Of a DNA stretch of 64,000 bases, positions 1 through 8,527 are shown piece after piece; the first letter of the stretch is position 1, and every line of letters begins with the position of its first letter. The notes beneath the pieces were generated by a model that saw only the letters and a list, made by a program, of their open reading frames with translations, had not been told where the DNA came from and searched no databases. Origin of the DNA: Natrinema limicola JCM 13563 (lineage in GTDB: Archaea > Halobacteriota > Halobacteria > Halobacteriales > Natrialbaceae); NCBI RefSeq assembly GCF_000337475.1, contig NZ_AOIT01000034.1, positions 38,556 through 102,555 on the forward strand, in the 5' to 3' direction. The position numbers and the translations under genes are program-made.

Positions 1-995
1 TACTGATCGACCAGCAGATCGATCCCGAATGCGCCCGCCGTGATCTCGTAGTGGGTCTCGAGCCGCGGGTTGAACTTCGCCTTGTACCGGTTGATGCTCG
101 GGACGCCAGCGCCGACGAGGTCGTACTCCTCGATTCCCGCGTGGAGGCCATCGCGCATGACGTGCCAGTCGAGTAAGTCGTTGATCGCGATGTCGACGTC
201 GGCGTCCGGTTTGACCCCGCCCTGCCATCGATACCGCGTCCGATCCGACTCGACGACGAGAATGCCACCGAGGAACTCACCGTCGACGCGACAGACGTAG
301 GGTCTGATCGCGCCGTCGGGGAGCTGTTCGTGGACCGCTCTCGAGAAGTCGACGCTCAACCGGAACGGCTGGTCTTGGCTCTCGTAGCGCTGGCGGACCT
401 TCTCGACGATGCGTTCGACGTCGTCGGTGTCACCCTCCTCGATGGTGTAGCTGTCTTCGTCGGCGTTTCGGATGTTGCTTCGCGCGTCGCTGCTGAACCG
501 ATTGAGCAGTTCCGCTTCGGAGCCATCGAGGTCAACGACGTACGTGTGACTTGGCCTGACGTCGTAGTCGTTCCAGACGAACGGACGGACGTCCTCGAGC
601 GTGCCGGTGACGAATTTGCTATACAGCGGCGAGAGTTCGGTATCGATCCACTCGAGACAGCCCTCGATGAACCGTTTGATCCGGCGGTCGGCCTTGCGCT
701 GTTTGAGCTTGTCGACGTTCAACAGGGCTGGGCCGAGATACGTCGTCCACGAGTGGGGGGCCGGGGAGAACGCGCCGGTTACCGGCCCCTTGGTGTATTC
801 GAAGACTGGAAAGATGCCGACTGCTTCCTGACCTTTGAAGCCCGCGAGCAGGTGCGCCGTCGTGTCGGTATCGACGGCCTGCAATCGGAGCGCTTCGGCG
901 CGAAAGAACGGGTTCGAGTCGTCAGAGCGTTCGACGTACCGATTCCACTCCTCGGCATCGGCGTGTGGGTTGAGGGTACGGATCTCGACGCTCAT
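1..995 (-). CDS. FemAB-like/GNAT-fold transferase (C-terminus cut by window edge)
   Basis: The frame is open from ATG 995 to the window edge; 331 codons are visible against 335-337 in two paralogs here (20077-21084, 34905-35918), so only a few residues are missing. It shares with them the C-terminal block DLVGA-x4-NRYKAKFNP and the central SDARSN-R-ADED stretch. The family (FemAB/peptidoglycan-bridge-like, BioF2-like acyltransferases) has a double GNAT fold that transfers acyl or aminoacyl groups. The substrate is unknown; decoration of a surface glycan is inferred from context. Its ATG overlaps the stop of the upstream AP-superfamily gene (ATGA), so the two form an operon. No signal peptide is seen, so it should act in the cytoplasm. 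Confidence 0.85.
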   Translation of the reverse strand, partial: MSVEIRTLNPHADAEEWNRYVERSDDSNPFFRAEALRLQAVDTDTTAHLLAGFKGQEAVGIFPVFEYTKGPVTGAFSPAPHSWTTYLGPALLNVDKLKQRKADRRIKRFIEGCLEWIDTELSPLYSKFVTGTLEDVRPFVWNDYDVRPSHTYVVDLDGSEAELLNRFSSDARSNIRNADEDSYTIEEGDTDDVERIVEKVRQRYESQDQPFRLSVDFSRAVHEQLPDGAIRPYVCRVDGEFLGGILVVESDRTRYRWQGGVKPDADVDIAINDLLDWHVMRDGLHAGIEEYDLVGAGVPSINRYKAKFNPRLETHYEITAGAFGIDLLVDQ

Positions 996-2620
996 AGGTA
1001 GCCCAGATCTGAGAGTCTGTCTTCGACGCCCCTATCGTCGGTCGCCGTGATCGGCTCGGGATCGTACGCCGGATACGATCGTTCGGTGCTGCCCTCGATG
1101 ATCGGCAGTGGATCACCGTCCATTGCGGCGTCGATCGGGATGTCAAACAGTGAGCAGATCGTCGGCGCGATATCGAAAATCGTCGCCGCGGTGAGCGCGG
1201 CGGACTCGTCGAAGGCCGACCCGGCGGCCGCGACGACCCCAGTCCGCTTGTGGTTCCACGACTCCATTGGCTCGCCGAACTGGCCGTTTCCAAGCGACGC
1301 GGCGATCGCATTGTCGAACTCCGCCGGGACGGTCAGGATGTCGGGTGCCTTCTCGACGTAGGGCCCCTCGAAGTAGGTCTCTCGCGGCTCGACGGCATCG
1401 AACATCGGCTCGCCGTCGGGCGTCCGAACCGCCGACAGTTCGTCGATGAGCTCCTCGCGGACGCAATCGTAGTCCTCGACCGGCACCTGCCCGTTTGGCT
1501 CGCGGCCCTCGAGATTGAGCCGGACGCCGAGTTCGCTCTTCGAGCGGACGTATGCCTGCGAGTTCGGGAAGTCGACTTGTTCGCTTGCCGCCCGAATCAT
1601 GTCGTTTGGCACCCGTTTGCCGATCGGTTCTTTGAGTCCGACGACCTCGAGCGTGTTCGCGACCCGCTGGGTCGTAATCCCGACGTTTGCGGCCAGATTC
1701 ATCGCTCGCTCGAGCGCGCTTGGGCCACCGTCGCTGGCGTCCGATCCCTCGAGGAGATTGTTCTCCCAGGACTTCGACCAGTCTGGCATCCCTTCGCCCC
1801 CACTCTGGGCGCTGACATAGCCTTCCGACCGGAGGTACTCGTTGACGCGGAACTCGTCGCCGGTCACCTTCCCCATGCCGTGGTCGCTGACGAGCAGGAC
1901 GTTCTCGGGGTCCGTCCGCTCGATGGTTTCCTCGAGCTCGCGGTCGACTGCCCGATACACTGCTTCGATCGCCTTTTTGTCCCCCGGGCGCTCGTGAAAC
2001 ACCGAATCAGTCTGCTGGAACTGGAGGAAGCCAAACTCCGGCGCGATTCGCCGACAGAGGTACCGAAAGGCCTTCCCCCGGAGTTCGACCGTCCGCTCGT
2101 AGCCCTCGATCGACTGATCCGGTTCCGGGCTGTTCTGTGGATAGATCCAGTAGTCGCCACCACATGCCAACTTGACGTCCTCGAGGATGCCTTCGGGGTG
2201 ACAGTCCGGGTCCTCGGGCGCGGTCAGCCCCGGGATCAGCGCCCCATCGAACGCCCGGGCGGGATGGGTCACGGGCATGTTGACGACGACGCTCGCAAAG
2301 CCGTACTCGCTCAACAGCTCCCAGACTGGCCGTTCCCGAACGTGAGTTGCGTTGACCACGTCCCAGTCGTAGCCGTCGAAAGAAAGGAAATCGTAGACGC
2401 CGTGTTTGCCCGGATTCTTCCCGGTGTAGAGCGACGGCCAGGCGCTTGCAGTCCAGGGCGGAATCTGCGACTCGAGGGGTCCAGCAGTGCCCAACTCGAA
2501 CAGCCGCTGGATGGTCGGCACCTCGCCCGATTCGAACAGGGGCTCGAGTATCGGCCGACACCCGGCGTCGAGCCCCACGACGAGCAGACGAAGGGATTCT
2601 TCGTCCGTCGAACTTGCCAT
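992..2620 (-). CDS. Alkaline-phosphatase-superfamily phosphodiesterase/phosphotransferase
   Basis: A 542-residue protein of the type I phosphodiesterase/nucleotide pyrophosphatase family. Visible landmarks are the first metal Asp in VVGLDAG (D18), the Thr nucleophile in PPWTASAWPS (T57), a SDHGMG metal motif near residue 245, and a C-terminal DLGYL tail. The frame extends to 2677, but ATG 2620 is preferred: an ATAACAAAG box lies 25 nt upstream, the spacing of a leaderless haloarchaeal start, and the family homology begins there. No signal peptide or membrane segment is evident. The gene overlaps the downstream FemAB-like gene by ATGA. Four more AP-superfamily proteins lie in this window. The substrate is unknown; hydrolysis or transfer of a phosphoester on a glycan or nucleotide-sugar is inferred. 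Confidence 0.88.
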   Translation of the reverse strand: MASSTDEESLRLLVVGLDAGCRPILEPLFESGEVPTIQRLFELGTAGPLESQIPPWTASAWPSLYTGKNPGKHGVYDFLSFDGYDWDVVNATHVRERPVWELLSEYGFASVVVNMPVTHPARAFDGALIPGLTAPEDPDCHPEGILEDVKLACGGDYWIYPQNSPEPDQSIEGYERTVELRGKAFRYLCRRIAPEFGFLQFQQTDSVFHERPGDKKAIEAVYRAVDRELEETIERTDPENVLLVSDHGMGKVTGDEFRVNEYLRSEGYVSAQSGGEGMPDWSKSWENNLLEGSDASDGGPSALERAMNLAANVGITTQRVANTLEVVGLKEPIGKRVPNDMIRAASEQVDFPNSQAYVRSKSELGVRLNLEGREPNGQVPVEDYDCVREELIDELSAVRTPDGEPMFDAVEPRETYFEGPYVEKAPDILTVPAEFDNAIAASLGNGQFGEPMESWNHKRTGVVAAAGSAFDESAALTAATIFDIAPTICSLFDIPIDAAMDGDPLPIIEGSTERSYPAYDPEPITATDDRGVEDRLSDLGYL

Positions 2621-2642
2621 AGAGACGGTATGTTGCCGGTTA

Positions 2643-2654
2643 GGCTTTGTTATG
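2643..2654 (-). promoter_or_regulatory. ATAACAAAG-type box of the AP-superfamily gene
   Basis: The minus strand reads CATAACAAAGCC. The G that ends ATAACAAAG is 25 nt from ATG 2620, the place of a TATA box in a leaderless haloarchaeal promoter. It is the reference copy of the box class seen through the locus. Confidence 0.6.
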
Positions 2655-2853
2655 CGACCGCTTGATGACTGTAACATCGTACTGGGTGGCTGTACGATCG
2701 GAATAGCGCTCGCGCCGGTGTCTCTCGCTGTGGCTGTAAGCGCCGATTGTCACCCGTTTCAGGCGAGTATCGTCCGCATCACTAAGGTGTCTGATGATAC
2801 CGTATTACGTCGATGATCGCCGTTACTGGTGTTCGTCACCACCGATTCGAGAT

Positions 2854-3969
2854 ATGATCAGTGCCACCCCCTCCGTGTTCGACGCGTCGCTCTCACGGTC
2901 GGGGGGTGCGGGAATCGACGCGTTTGTCGACCGGCACGCCCCCAACGTTGACTACACCTACTACGGTGCCGGCAAGGTCGCGCTCCGGGACGGCCTCGAT
3001 GGCCTCGTCGAACCCGGCGAGAACGTTCTCGTCCCTGCCTACCTCTCGCCCGCAGTCGTCGAACCCTTTTGCGATCTCGGCCTCGAGCCCCGGTTTTACG
3101 CCATCGAAGAGACGCTCGCGCCTGATTTCGCCGATCTCGAGAGCCGGATCGACGACGACACGGTCGCCGTCATGTCGGTCAACTATTTCGGCTTTCCACA
3201 GCCCGGGCTCGAGCGGCTCGCGTCGCTGACCAACGAATACGACTGTTATCACATCGACGACAACGCTCACGGCCCGATCAGCGTCGCGGACGGGACGCTG
3301 CTCGGGACGCACGGTGATCTCGGGTTCACGACGTTGCGGAAGCTACTGCCGGTTCCCGACGGCGCGATCCTCTACCGTGTCGCCGACGAGGCCAAAGCGA
3401 CGTTCTCCCCATCGCCGCTGGCCGGCAGTGCAGACCGGATCGCGGCCACCGACTGTCGGTTCGTCACGACCTCGGCCGCCGAAACCGCCCTTGGCCCGCT
3501 CTACCAGTCGATCGAGTCGATGCTCGACGACGGGGCCGACGATCCGTCGTCCGTAGATCCGGGTGCCCGATACGAGGCCACAAAAGCCCCGATGTCGAAG
3601 CTTACAGCGATGGTCACCGACGCCGCCGATCCGGACACGATCCGGGCCGCCCGGCGAGAGAACTACCGGACGTGGCAACAGGTGTTAGCCGACCGTGAGG
3701 ACATTACGATGTTCTACGAGCGGCTGCCGGAGGGGATCAGCCCATACGAGTTTCCCGTCCGGGCGCGCGATTCAGACGCGTTTCTGGCGGCGCTCCACGA
3801 TTGTGGCGTCGTGGGTGCACACACCTGGCCGATACTCCGCGAGTCCGTATTCGAGGCCGACGGCTACGACACGGCGACACGTCTCTCACAGGAGGTCGTC
3901 ACGCTGCCGGTCCACCAGGGCATCGAGCCGACAGCGATCGAGACAGCCGGCAAACGACTGCAGCAGTGA
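2854..3969 (+). CDS. DegT/DnrJ/EryC1-like PLP aminotransferase homolog
   Basis: A 371-residue protein if started at ATG 2854; the frame opens at ATG 2794, but the first 20 residues (MIPYYVDDRRYWCSSPPIRD) do not look like a family N-terminus. It shows a fold-type-I aminotransferase layout: a YYGAGKVALRDGL start, HIDDNAHG around residue 135 (PLP-binding Asp), and a candidate PLP Lys in TLRKLLPVPDG near residue 170. Family members transaminate keto-sugars, but the RKLLPVPDG type is divergent, so the substrate is not assigned. It is divergent from the AP/FemAB operon and followed by the convergent HerA-like gene. No clear box sits at the expected spacing for either start. Confidence 0.75.
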   Translation: MISATPSVFDASLSRSGGAGIDAFVDRHAPNVDYTYYGAGKVALRDGLDGLVEPGENVLVPAYLSPAVVEPFCDLGLEPRFYAIEETLAPDFADLESRIDDDTVAVMSVNYFGFPQPGLERLASLTNEYDCYHIDDNAHGPISVADGTLLGTHGDLGFTTLRKLLPVPDGAILYRVADEAKATFSPSPLAGSADRIAATDCRFVTTSAAETALGPLYQSIESMLDDGADDPSSVDPGARYEATKAPMSKLTAMVTDAADPDTIRAARRENYRTWQQVLADREDITMFYERLPEGISPYEFPVRARDSDAFLAALHDCGVVGAHTWPILRESVFEADGYDTATRLSQEVVTLPVHQGIEPTAIETAGKRLQQ

Positions 3970-3999
3970 GCCGGGAGATCTCGCGGCTCGGTCAGCACC

Positions 4000-5736
4000 T
4001 CATTCGCTGGCAGCCGGCGGCGACGAGAGCGCCGCGTGTACGTCGTCGCTCAGCGCGTACGCCCGATCTGGCGTCCGCTCGAGGACGCCCTCCGTCCGCA
4101 ACTCCGAGAGGAGCCCCTGAACCGCGACTCTGGACCGCTCGACGTCTGCGGTGAGGGTCGCCGCATCGAGCGATCCGCGCTCGTCGAGGGCGGCAAGCAC
4201 GTCACGTGCCGTCTCGAGCGAACACTGTGAGCCCTCGCACGCGCGCTCGACGCGGTCGCCAATGTCGGTCGTCTCGAGGACCGTTGCGAGGTCGTGTTCA
4301 CTGTCGGTGGTGACACGTGCCGTTTCATCGGCTGTGGACGTGGGTGTGTTGTCGGGTGTGTTGTCGTTCGATCTGGCGTTGGCTATCGCCTCGTCCCAGT
4401 CGACGGGCGTGTATCCGAACTCGACGTCGTCACCGCCGGCCTGCAGGATCGTCGACTCCTCGTCGGTCCCGTCCTCGTCTGCGCTCTCGTGTTCGCTGAC
4501 GGTCTCGCGTAACCGCTCGTTTTCATCGCGCAGGCGGCTCAGTTCGTCCGCGCGAGACTCGAGTTCGTCTTCGAGGGCGTCGATCCGGTCGTCGCGTGCC
4601 TCGAGTCGGTCTTGAAGCTCGTCGCGTTCGGCCTCGAGGTCGGCGATTTCTTCGTGAAGCCGGCGCAGGTCCTCGCTACCGCCGGGGAGTTGTGACTGGA
4701 CCGTCTCGGTGTTCTGCAAGGCGTCGGCCATCTGTTTGGCCGCACTCGAGACGTCACGCGCCGAGGAGAGTTCGTCTTCCAAGGTCTCGATGCGCCGTTC
4801 TTTCTTTTCGAGTTCGGCCTCGAGTTCCTGAATTCGGTCCTGTTCGCGATCTTTTCGCTCGGAGATGTCCTGAAGGTCGCCGACCAGCGCGTCCGAGACG
4901 GACTTGAGTTCGGGGCGCTCGAAATCGTCGAGGCCGGGCGTCGCGCCGGCGTCGAAGGTCCGTTTGCGGCGAAACTGGACCTTTTGGACATCGACTTCGG
5001 TCCAGTCGGTCTGGACGAACGCCTGCCCGTCGTCTAAGTCGGCGACGCGCTCGGCGTATTCGGTGTCGATGATCCGGCCGACGACTTTCGTGTCGTTGTC
5101 CCAGGTCAGCCGATGCCAGACGAGCCAGTTGGCCTGCGTGATGAAGTCCTTCTTGACGTCGGCCGGTCGCTGGCTGATTCCCAAAATCCCGAGGCCGTGT
5201 TTGCGGCCGCGCTTGCTGATCTTGATCAGCAGGTTGCCAGTCTCGCCGACGCCGCCGCCCTCCGGGATGTACTCGTGGACCTCCTCGACGACCAGCAGGA
5301 ACGGCTTCTTGAGCTTCTTCTCCTTGACGAACAGGTGTCGGGCGACCTCTCGGAGTAGTTCGTCGGCCACGTCCTCGTCGAGATACCCCGAGACGTCGAG
5401 GATGACGGGGACGTTCTCCTCGAGTGCGATCGTGGCCATCTGTTCGGCGTGTTCCGGCCCGATCTGGATGTCACACTCCTCGTCAGCGCCGGCGTGGAGC
5501 ATTTCGTACTCCTCTTTGAGTCCGTAGTACTCCCCGTCCGTGTCGACGATCAGGAGGGGATAGCCAGCCTCGAGCAACTCCTCGGCGATGACCGACGCGG
5601 TGTTGGACTTTCCGGAGCCACTCTTGCCGGTCGCAAACCCGCGTCCGGTGAGGACTTCGATGACGGGCAGTTTGAGATCCGCACCGCCGGCCGTCTCGCC
5701 GACGCGGATCTGTCGCTGTCTGGTGCCGTCGCTCAC
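4000..5736 (-). CDS. HerA-like ATPase (DUF87) with coiled coil and C-terminal winged helix
   Basis: A 578-residue protein from GTG 5736. Walker A GKSGSGKS is at residues 37-44 and Walker B LLVVEEVHEY near 150, followed by the SKRGRKHGLG and SQRPADVKKDF segments typical of HerA/VirB4-type hexameric ATPases. Residues about 290-440 are a long charged coiled coil (RIQELEAELEKKERRIETLE and so on) and the last 80 residues look like a winged-helix domain. HerA normally works with NurA in DNA end resection, but no nurA is adjacent. The start is chosen because GTG 5736 overlaps (GTGA) the stop of a 12-codon mini-ORF at 5771; GTG 5760 in the same frame is possible. The helicase gene lies directly upstream on the same strand. 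Confidence 0.85.
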   Translation of the reverse strand: MSDGTRQRQIRVGETAGGADLKLPVIEVLTGRGFATGKSGSGKSNTASVIAEELLEAGYPLLIVDTDGEYYGLKEEYEMLHAGADEECDIQIGPEHAEQMATIALEENVPVILDVSGYLDEDVADELLREVARHLFVKEKKLKKPFLLVVEEVHEYIPEGGGVGETGNLLIKISKRGRKHGLGILGISQRPADVKKDFITQANWLVWHRLTWDNDTKVVGRIIDTEYAERVADLDDGQAFVQTDWTEVDVQKVQFRRKRTFDAGATPGLDDFERPELKSVSDALVGDLQDISERKDREQDRIQELEAELEKKERRIETLEDELSSARDVSSAAKQMADALQNTETVQSQLPGGSEDLRRLHEEIADLEAERDELQDRLEARDDRIDALEDELESRADELSRLRDENERLRETVSEHESADEDGTDEESTILQAGGDDVEFGYTPVDWDEAIANARSNDNTPDNTPTSTADETARVTTDSEHDLATVLETTDIGDRVERACEGSQCSLETARDVLAALDERGSLDAATLTADVERSRVAVQGLLSELRTEGVLERTPDRAYALSDDVHAALSSPPAASE

Positions 5737-5771
5737 CGGTCGATCACCCCGCGAACGCACGATTCACTCAT
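5733..5771 (-). CDS. Putative leaderless mini-ORF (12 codons) coupled to the HerA-like gene
   Basis: The peptide would be MSESCVRGVIDR. ATG 5771 lies 28 nt after an AT-rich box (ATATTCAAG, 5807-5799) and the TGA overlaps GTG 5736 of the ATPase gene as GTGA. The spacing suggests that transcription starts at this ATG, so ribosomes would reach the ATPase start only by termination-reinitiation. It could be a chance ORF. Confidence 0.4.
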   Translation of the reverse strand: MSESCVRGVIDR

Positions 5772-5845
5772 GATATCTGTACTGTCCGAACACGCGACCT
5801 TGAATATTGGCCTCGATGCGAGTTGTCTCCCCGTCGCGGTTCCGT

Positions 5846-7762
5846 TCACTCCGCGTCGCGTTCGACGGTTTGCTCGCGAATCGTCATCCCCTTGCGCCCG
5901 AGGTGCTGGAGCTGTTTTCGGGCGAAATCCTCCTCGCGTGTGCCCCGCGTTGCCAGCACGTAGACGAGCGCGCCGCCAGCGGGCCGCATGGTCCGCCCCG
6001 CCCGCTGGGTGCCCTGCCGTCGCGAGCCGCCCAGTCCGGAGGCGACGATCGCCAGATCGGCCGTCGGCAGGTCGATTCCCTCGTCGCCGACCCGCGAGAT
6101 GATCAACAGGTCGCGCTCGTCCCGGCGGAACTCCTCTAACAGCCGCCGGCGTTCGTGATGTGGCGTCTCGCCGCTGAGGAAGGGGACCTCGAGCGCGTCG
6201 GAGAGTTCTCGGCCCTGCTCGAGATAGTCGACGAAGACGATGGCCTTCGCGTCGGGGTGGGCCGACAGCAGGTATCGTACCTCGTCGATCTTCCCGCGAT
6301 TCTTCGCCGCGATGCGGTACTTCTCGCGGCCGTCGGCCGAGCCGTAGGCGTTGGCTTGTTCGTCGTCGCCCCACGGCACGTAGCGGATCTCGAGTTCTGG
6401 TTCGGCGACGAAGCCGGCCTCGAACAAGGCCTCCCAGTCGGTGCCGATCGGCGGGCCGACGAGGGTGAAGATCTCGGTCTGGCGGTCGTCTTCGCGGATG
6501 GGGCTGGCGGAAAGCCCCAGGCGGTGCTTGGACTGTAAGTGCGTACTCCGCCGGTAGACGTCCGAAGGGACGTGCTGGCACTCGTCGAAGATCACCAGCC
6601 CCCACTCGCGGTCGTCGAAGAGCGATCGATGACGATCCATCCCCGCGATCTGGTAGGTGGCGATCGTCACCGGTCGCACTTCCTTGCGGCCGCCGTGGTA
6701 CTGGCCGATCTGATGGGGCTCGAGCGAGGTGTACTCGACCATCGCGTCGGCCCACTGCTGGGCGAGGTCGCGACTCGGAACCAGAACCAGAGTTTCGCCC
6801 TCGACGTGGGCCATCGCGCCCATCGCGGCCACCGTCTTCCCGCTGCCCGGCGGGCCGACGAAGACGCCTTCGCCAGCCTCGGCGAAGCGATCGACCCAGT
6901 TCTGCTGGTAGTCGCGCAGTCGGACGTTCAGGTCGATCGACAACTCCTCGCCGGAGGCAAGCTCGCGGTGATCCTGAACCGGATAGCCGGCCTCGTAGAG
7001 GATCCGCTTGATCGCAGCTTCCGACCCCTCTCGAACCCAGTCTTCGGTTTCGGAAATCGGTGCGTGGACGTGTTCTTCGTCGAGTTTCTGCCGGGCGACG
7101 TTGCCCATGATTTCGGGCGTCTGGGCCTCGAGTACAGTATACCCCTCCTCGTGGGTCACGAGCCGGAACTGGTGGGCCCGATCCCACTGGCTTTCGACCC
7201 ACTCCTCGAGCGGTTCCGACCGCTGCCCCAGTGCCTGGCGCATCGTCCGGGCTAAATCCTCGAAACTATCGTGGGGCGTACTCCAGACGTCTTCCGGGCG
7301 GACGACGTAGCGATAGCCGTCCTCGCCGTTGGCATCTGCGAGGTGGGCAAACTGGGAGAGTTGCGCACGCGTGAATTGGTCCGGTCGGTCGACGATTATC
7401 TCTCGACGTTTCGGGAAAACGACGACGCGCTCGCGGTCGGTCAGATCCTCGAGTTCGCTGGGATACCAGACGACGGGGTCCGTGGACACGGAGAGTCGCT
7501 CGAGGGAGCCCGACTCGGCGAGAGTCTCGAGTCGGTCGCTCGCCTCCTCGTGGGGGAGCTCGAGCGCACGGGAGACGGCTGCGGCGGTGAGCACCGGTCG
7601 ACCGGCCTGCTGGCTGGCGTCGTGGAAGTCGGCGATGGTGAACGCCTCGCCCGCCTCGTTCTCGTCGGACTTCGCGCTGGCGTCGGCTGTCGCGTCCCCG
7701 GCCGGATCGTGGACGTCGCTTCGCTGCTCGTCGGAAGCCGCCGAAGAACGTTCGTCAGTCAC
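5846..7762 (-). CDS. XPB/Rad25-like DNA helicase (superfamily 2)
   Basis: A 638-residue protein beginning at GTG 7762. Walker A GPPGSGKT is near residues 303-310, the DEAH-type box is DECQH near 393, followed by LGLSASPIREDDRQTEIF (motif III region) and a C-terminal helicase core with SRVGDEGIDLP and QRAGRTMRPAGG. The first 260 residues hold an acidic low-complexity leader and damage-recognition-like sequence. Archaeal XPB unwinds DNA in repair, usually with the nuclease Bax1; no bax1 is recognised here. A TATA-like GTTTACCCC lies 22 nt before the GTG, consistent with a leaderless start. It is upstream of the HerA-like gene on the same strand, with about 75 bp between. Confidence 0.9.
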   Translation of the reverse strand: MTDERSSAASDEQRSDVHDPAGDATADASAKSDENEAGEAFTIADFHDASQQAGRPVLTAAAVSRALELPHEEASDRLETLAESGSLERLSVSTDPVVWYPSELEDLTDRERVVVFPKRREIIVDRPDQFTRAQLSQFAHLADANGEDGYRYVVRPEDVWSTPHDSFEDLARTMRQALGQRSEPLEEWVESQWDRAHQFRLVTHEEGYTVLEAQTPEIMGNVARQKLDEEHVHAPISETEDWVREGSEAAIKRILYEAGYPVQDHRELASGEELSIDLNVRLRDYQQNWVDRFAEAGEGVFVGPPGSGKTVAAMGAMAHVEGETLVLVPSRDLAQQWADAMVEYTSLEPHQIGQYHGGRKEVRPVTIATYQIAGMDRHRSLFDDREWGLVIFDECQHVPSDVYRRSTHLQSKHRLGLSASPIREDDRQTEIFTLVGPPIGTDWEALFEAGFVAEPELEIRYVPWGDDEQANAYGSADGREKYRIAAKNRGKIDEVRYLLSAHPDAKAIVFVDYLEQGRELSDALEVPFLSGETPHHERRRLLEEFRRDERDLLIISRVGDEGIDLPTADLAIVASGLGGSRRQGTQRAGRTMRPAGGALVYVLATRGTREEDFARKQLQHLGRKGMTIREQTVERDAE

Positions 7763-7849
7763 TGCCGGGTCGTAGCGGTGGTGGGGGTAAACCCATTTCG
7801 CTCGTGGCTCGAGTACGGGGCGACCGTCTCGAGCGCAAACAGCTATCTT

Positions 7850-8322
7850 TCTTCAAGGAGAGAATCCCGGCGTTTACGCCGTCATCAGAAATCTTCGATT
7901 TCTGATTGCCCGTCAGACGTAGTCTGACGACCGGGCGTGAATCCGACAACGCTTACACAGTCCCCGTTCGGTAGCAATACGGGTATTTAAGTTCAGTCGA
8001 GGTGTAGTATGACATACACCGAGGCGGCACGTCCGCCCACCTAATCGGACAATATCGGGACTCCGAGACCCAGAACGTTCGAGACTCCCATTTCGAACCG
8101 CTGTGGTGTCTCGGTCACCAAGATAACTCCGAGTCCCCGTGCCGGGGATAGGAGTAACGGCGGTGTGGCCCCGCCATCGGCCCGTCATACCGACGAGTCG
8201 TAAACCAGCAAATATCCCAACCCAGCGGTGCGGTGCCGTGGGAAGCCTCGCCGTCGTCGGGCGTAGCCCGACTGCCCGAGGGATCTTCGATCCCTCTCCG
8301 TTTACGGCGAGGAGGAGGTCAC
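7850..8322 (+). mobile_element. tnpB-less IS200/IS605 (IS1341-type) relic, PATE/MITE-like
   Basis: A 470-bp gene-free stretch framed by two hairpin clusters. Left cluster: CGGCG-TTTA-CGCCG (7868-7881), a 10-bp stem with loop TTC (arms 7884-7893 and 7897-7906), and an 8-bp stem with loop GTA (7911-7929). Right cluster: a 7-bp stem with loop GTA (8256-8272), an 8-bp stem with loop TTC (8278-8296) and CCG-TTTA-CGG (8298-8307). The right pair is enclosed by CCTCGCC (8246-8252) and GGCGAGG (8306-8312). The order outside to inside is the same at both ends. The right end resembles the structured 3' end of haloarchaeal TnpB elements from memory. No tnpB or tnpA frame remains. Boundaries are approximate. 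Confidence 0.6.
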
Positions 8323-8350
8323 ATTTGACGTGCTAGCGTTACAAGCTCAC

Positions 8351-8527
8351 ATGTATCACGCGATCCTCCCAGAAGGACAGATCGTCTGTGAACGCTATGA
8401 TCACACCGATGACGGGCTCGAGTTGTACGATGCCGACGACAACTTCCTCGCGTTCGTTCCCTACAGCAACCTCCACGCGCTCCTCGACGAGGAGATCTAC
8501 GAGGCGGACGACCGGTCGGTCATGTAG
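8351..8527 (+). CDS. Small acidic protein of unknown function
   Basis: A 58-residue protein from ATG 8351 (65 residues if GTG 8330 is used). It begins MYHAILPEGQIVCERYDHTD and is acidic with no membrane segment or zinc motif. It starts about 30 bp after the relic element, so the element may supply or have displaced its promoter. Its 3' end overlaps that of the convergent TFB gene by 8 bp. The acidic composition and haloarchaeal codon use support a real gene. I do not recognise the family. Confidence 0.55.
   Translation: MYHAILPEGQIVCERYDHTDDGLELYDADDNFLAFVPYSNLHALLDEEIYEADDRSVM

Noticed and set aside
1250..2665. 471-codon plus-strand open frame opposite the AP-superfamily gene
   Set aside because: It is antisense to a gene with clear AP-superfamily motifs; its product has no family features. 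GC-rich codon bias creates such shadows across the window (also 5733-7202 minus, 11721-12674 plus, 13336-14364 plus, 16666-16953 plus).
7755..7796. 13-codon ORF ending inside the XPB-like gene
   Set aside because: It overlaps the GTG start by 8 nt, but the TATA-like box (GTTTACCCC) lies inside the ORF and serves GTG 7762 directly, so the mini-ORF would not be on the transcript.
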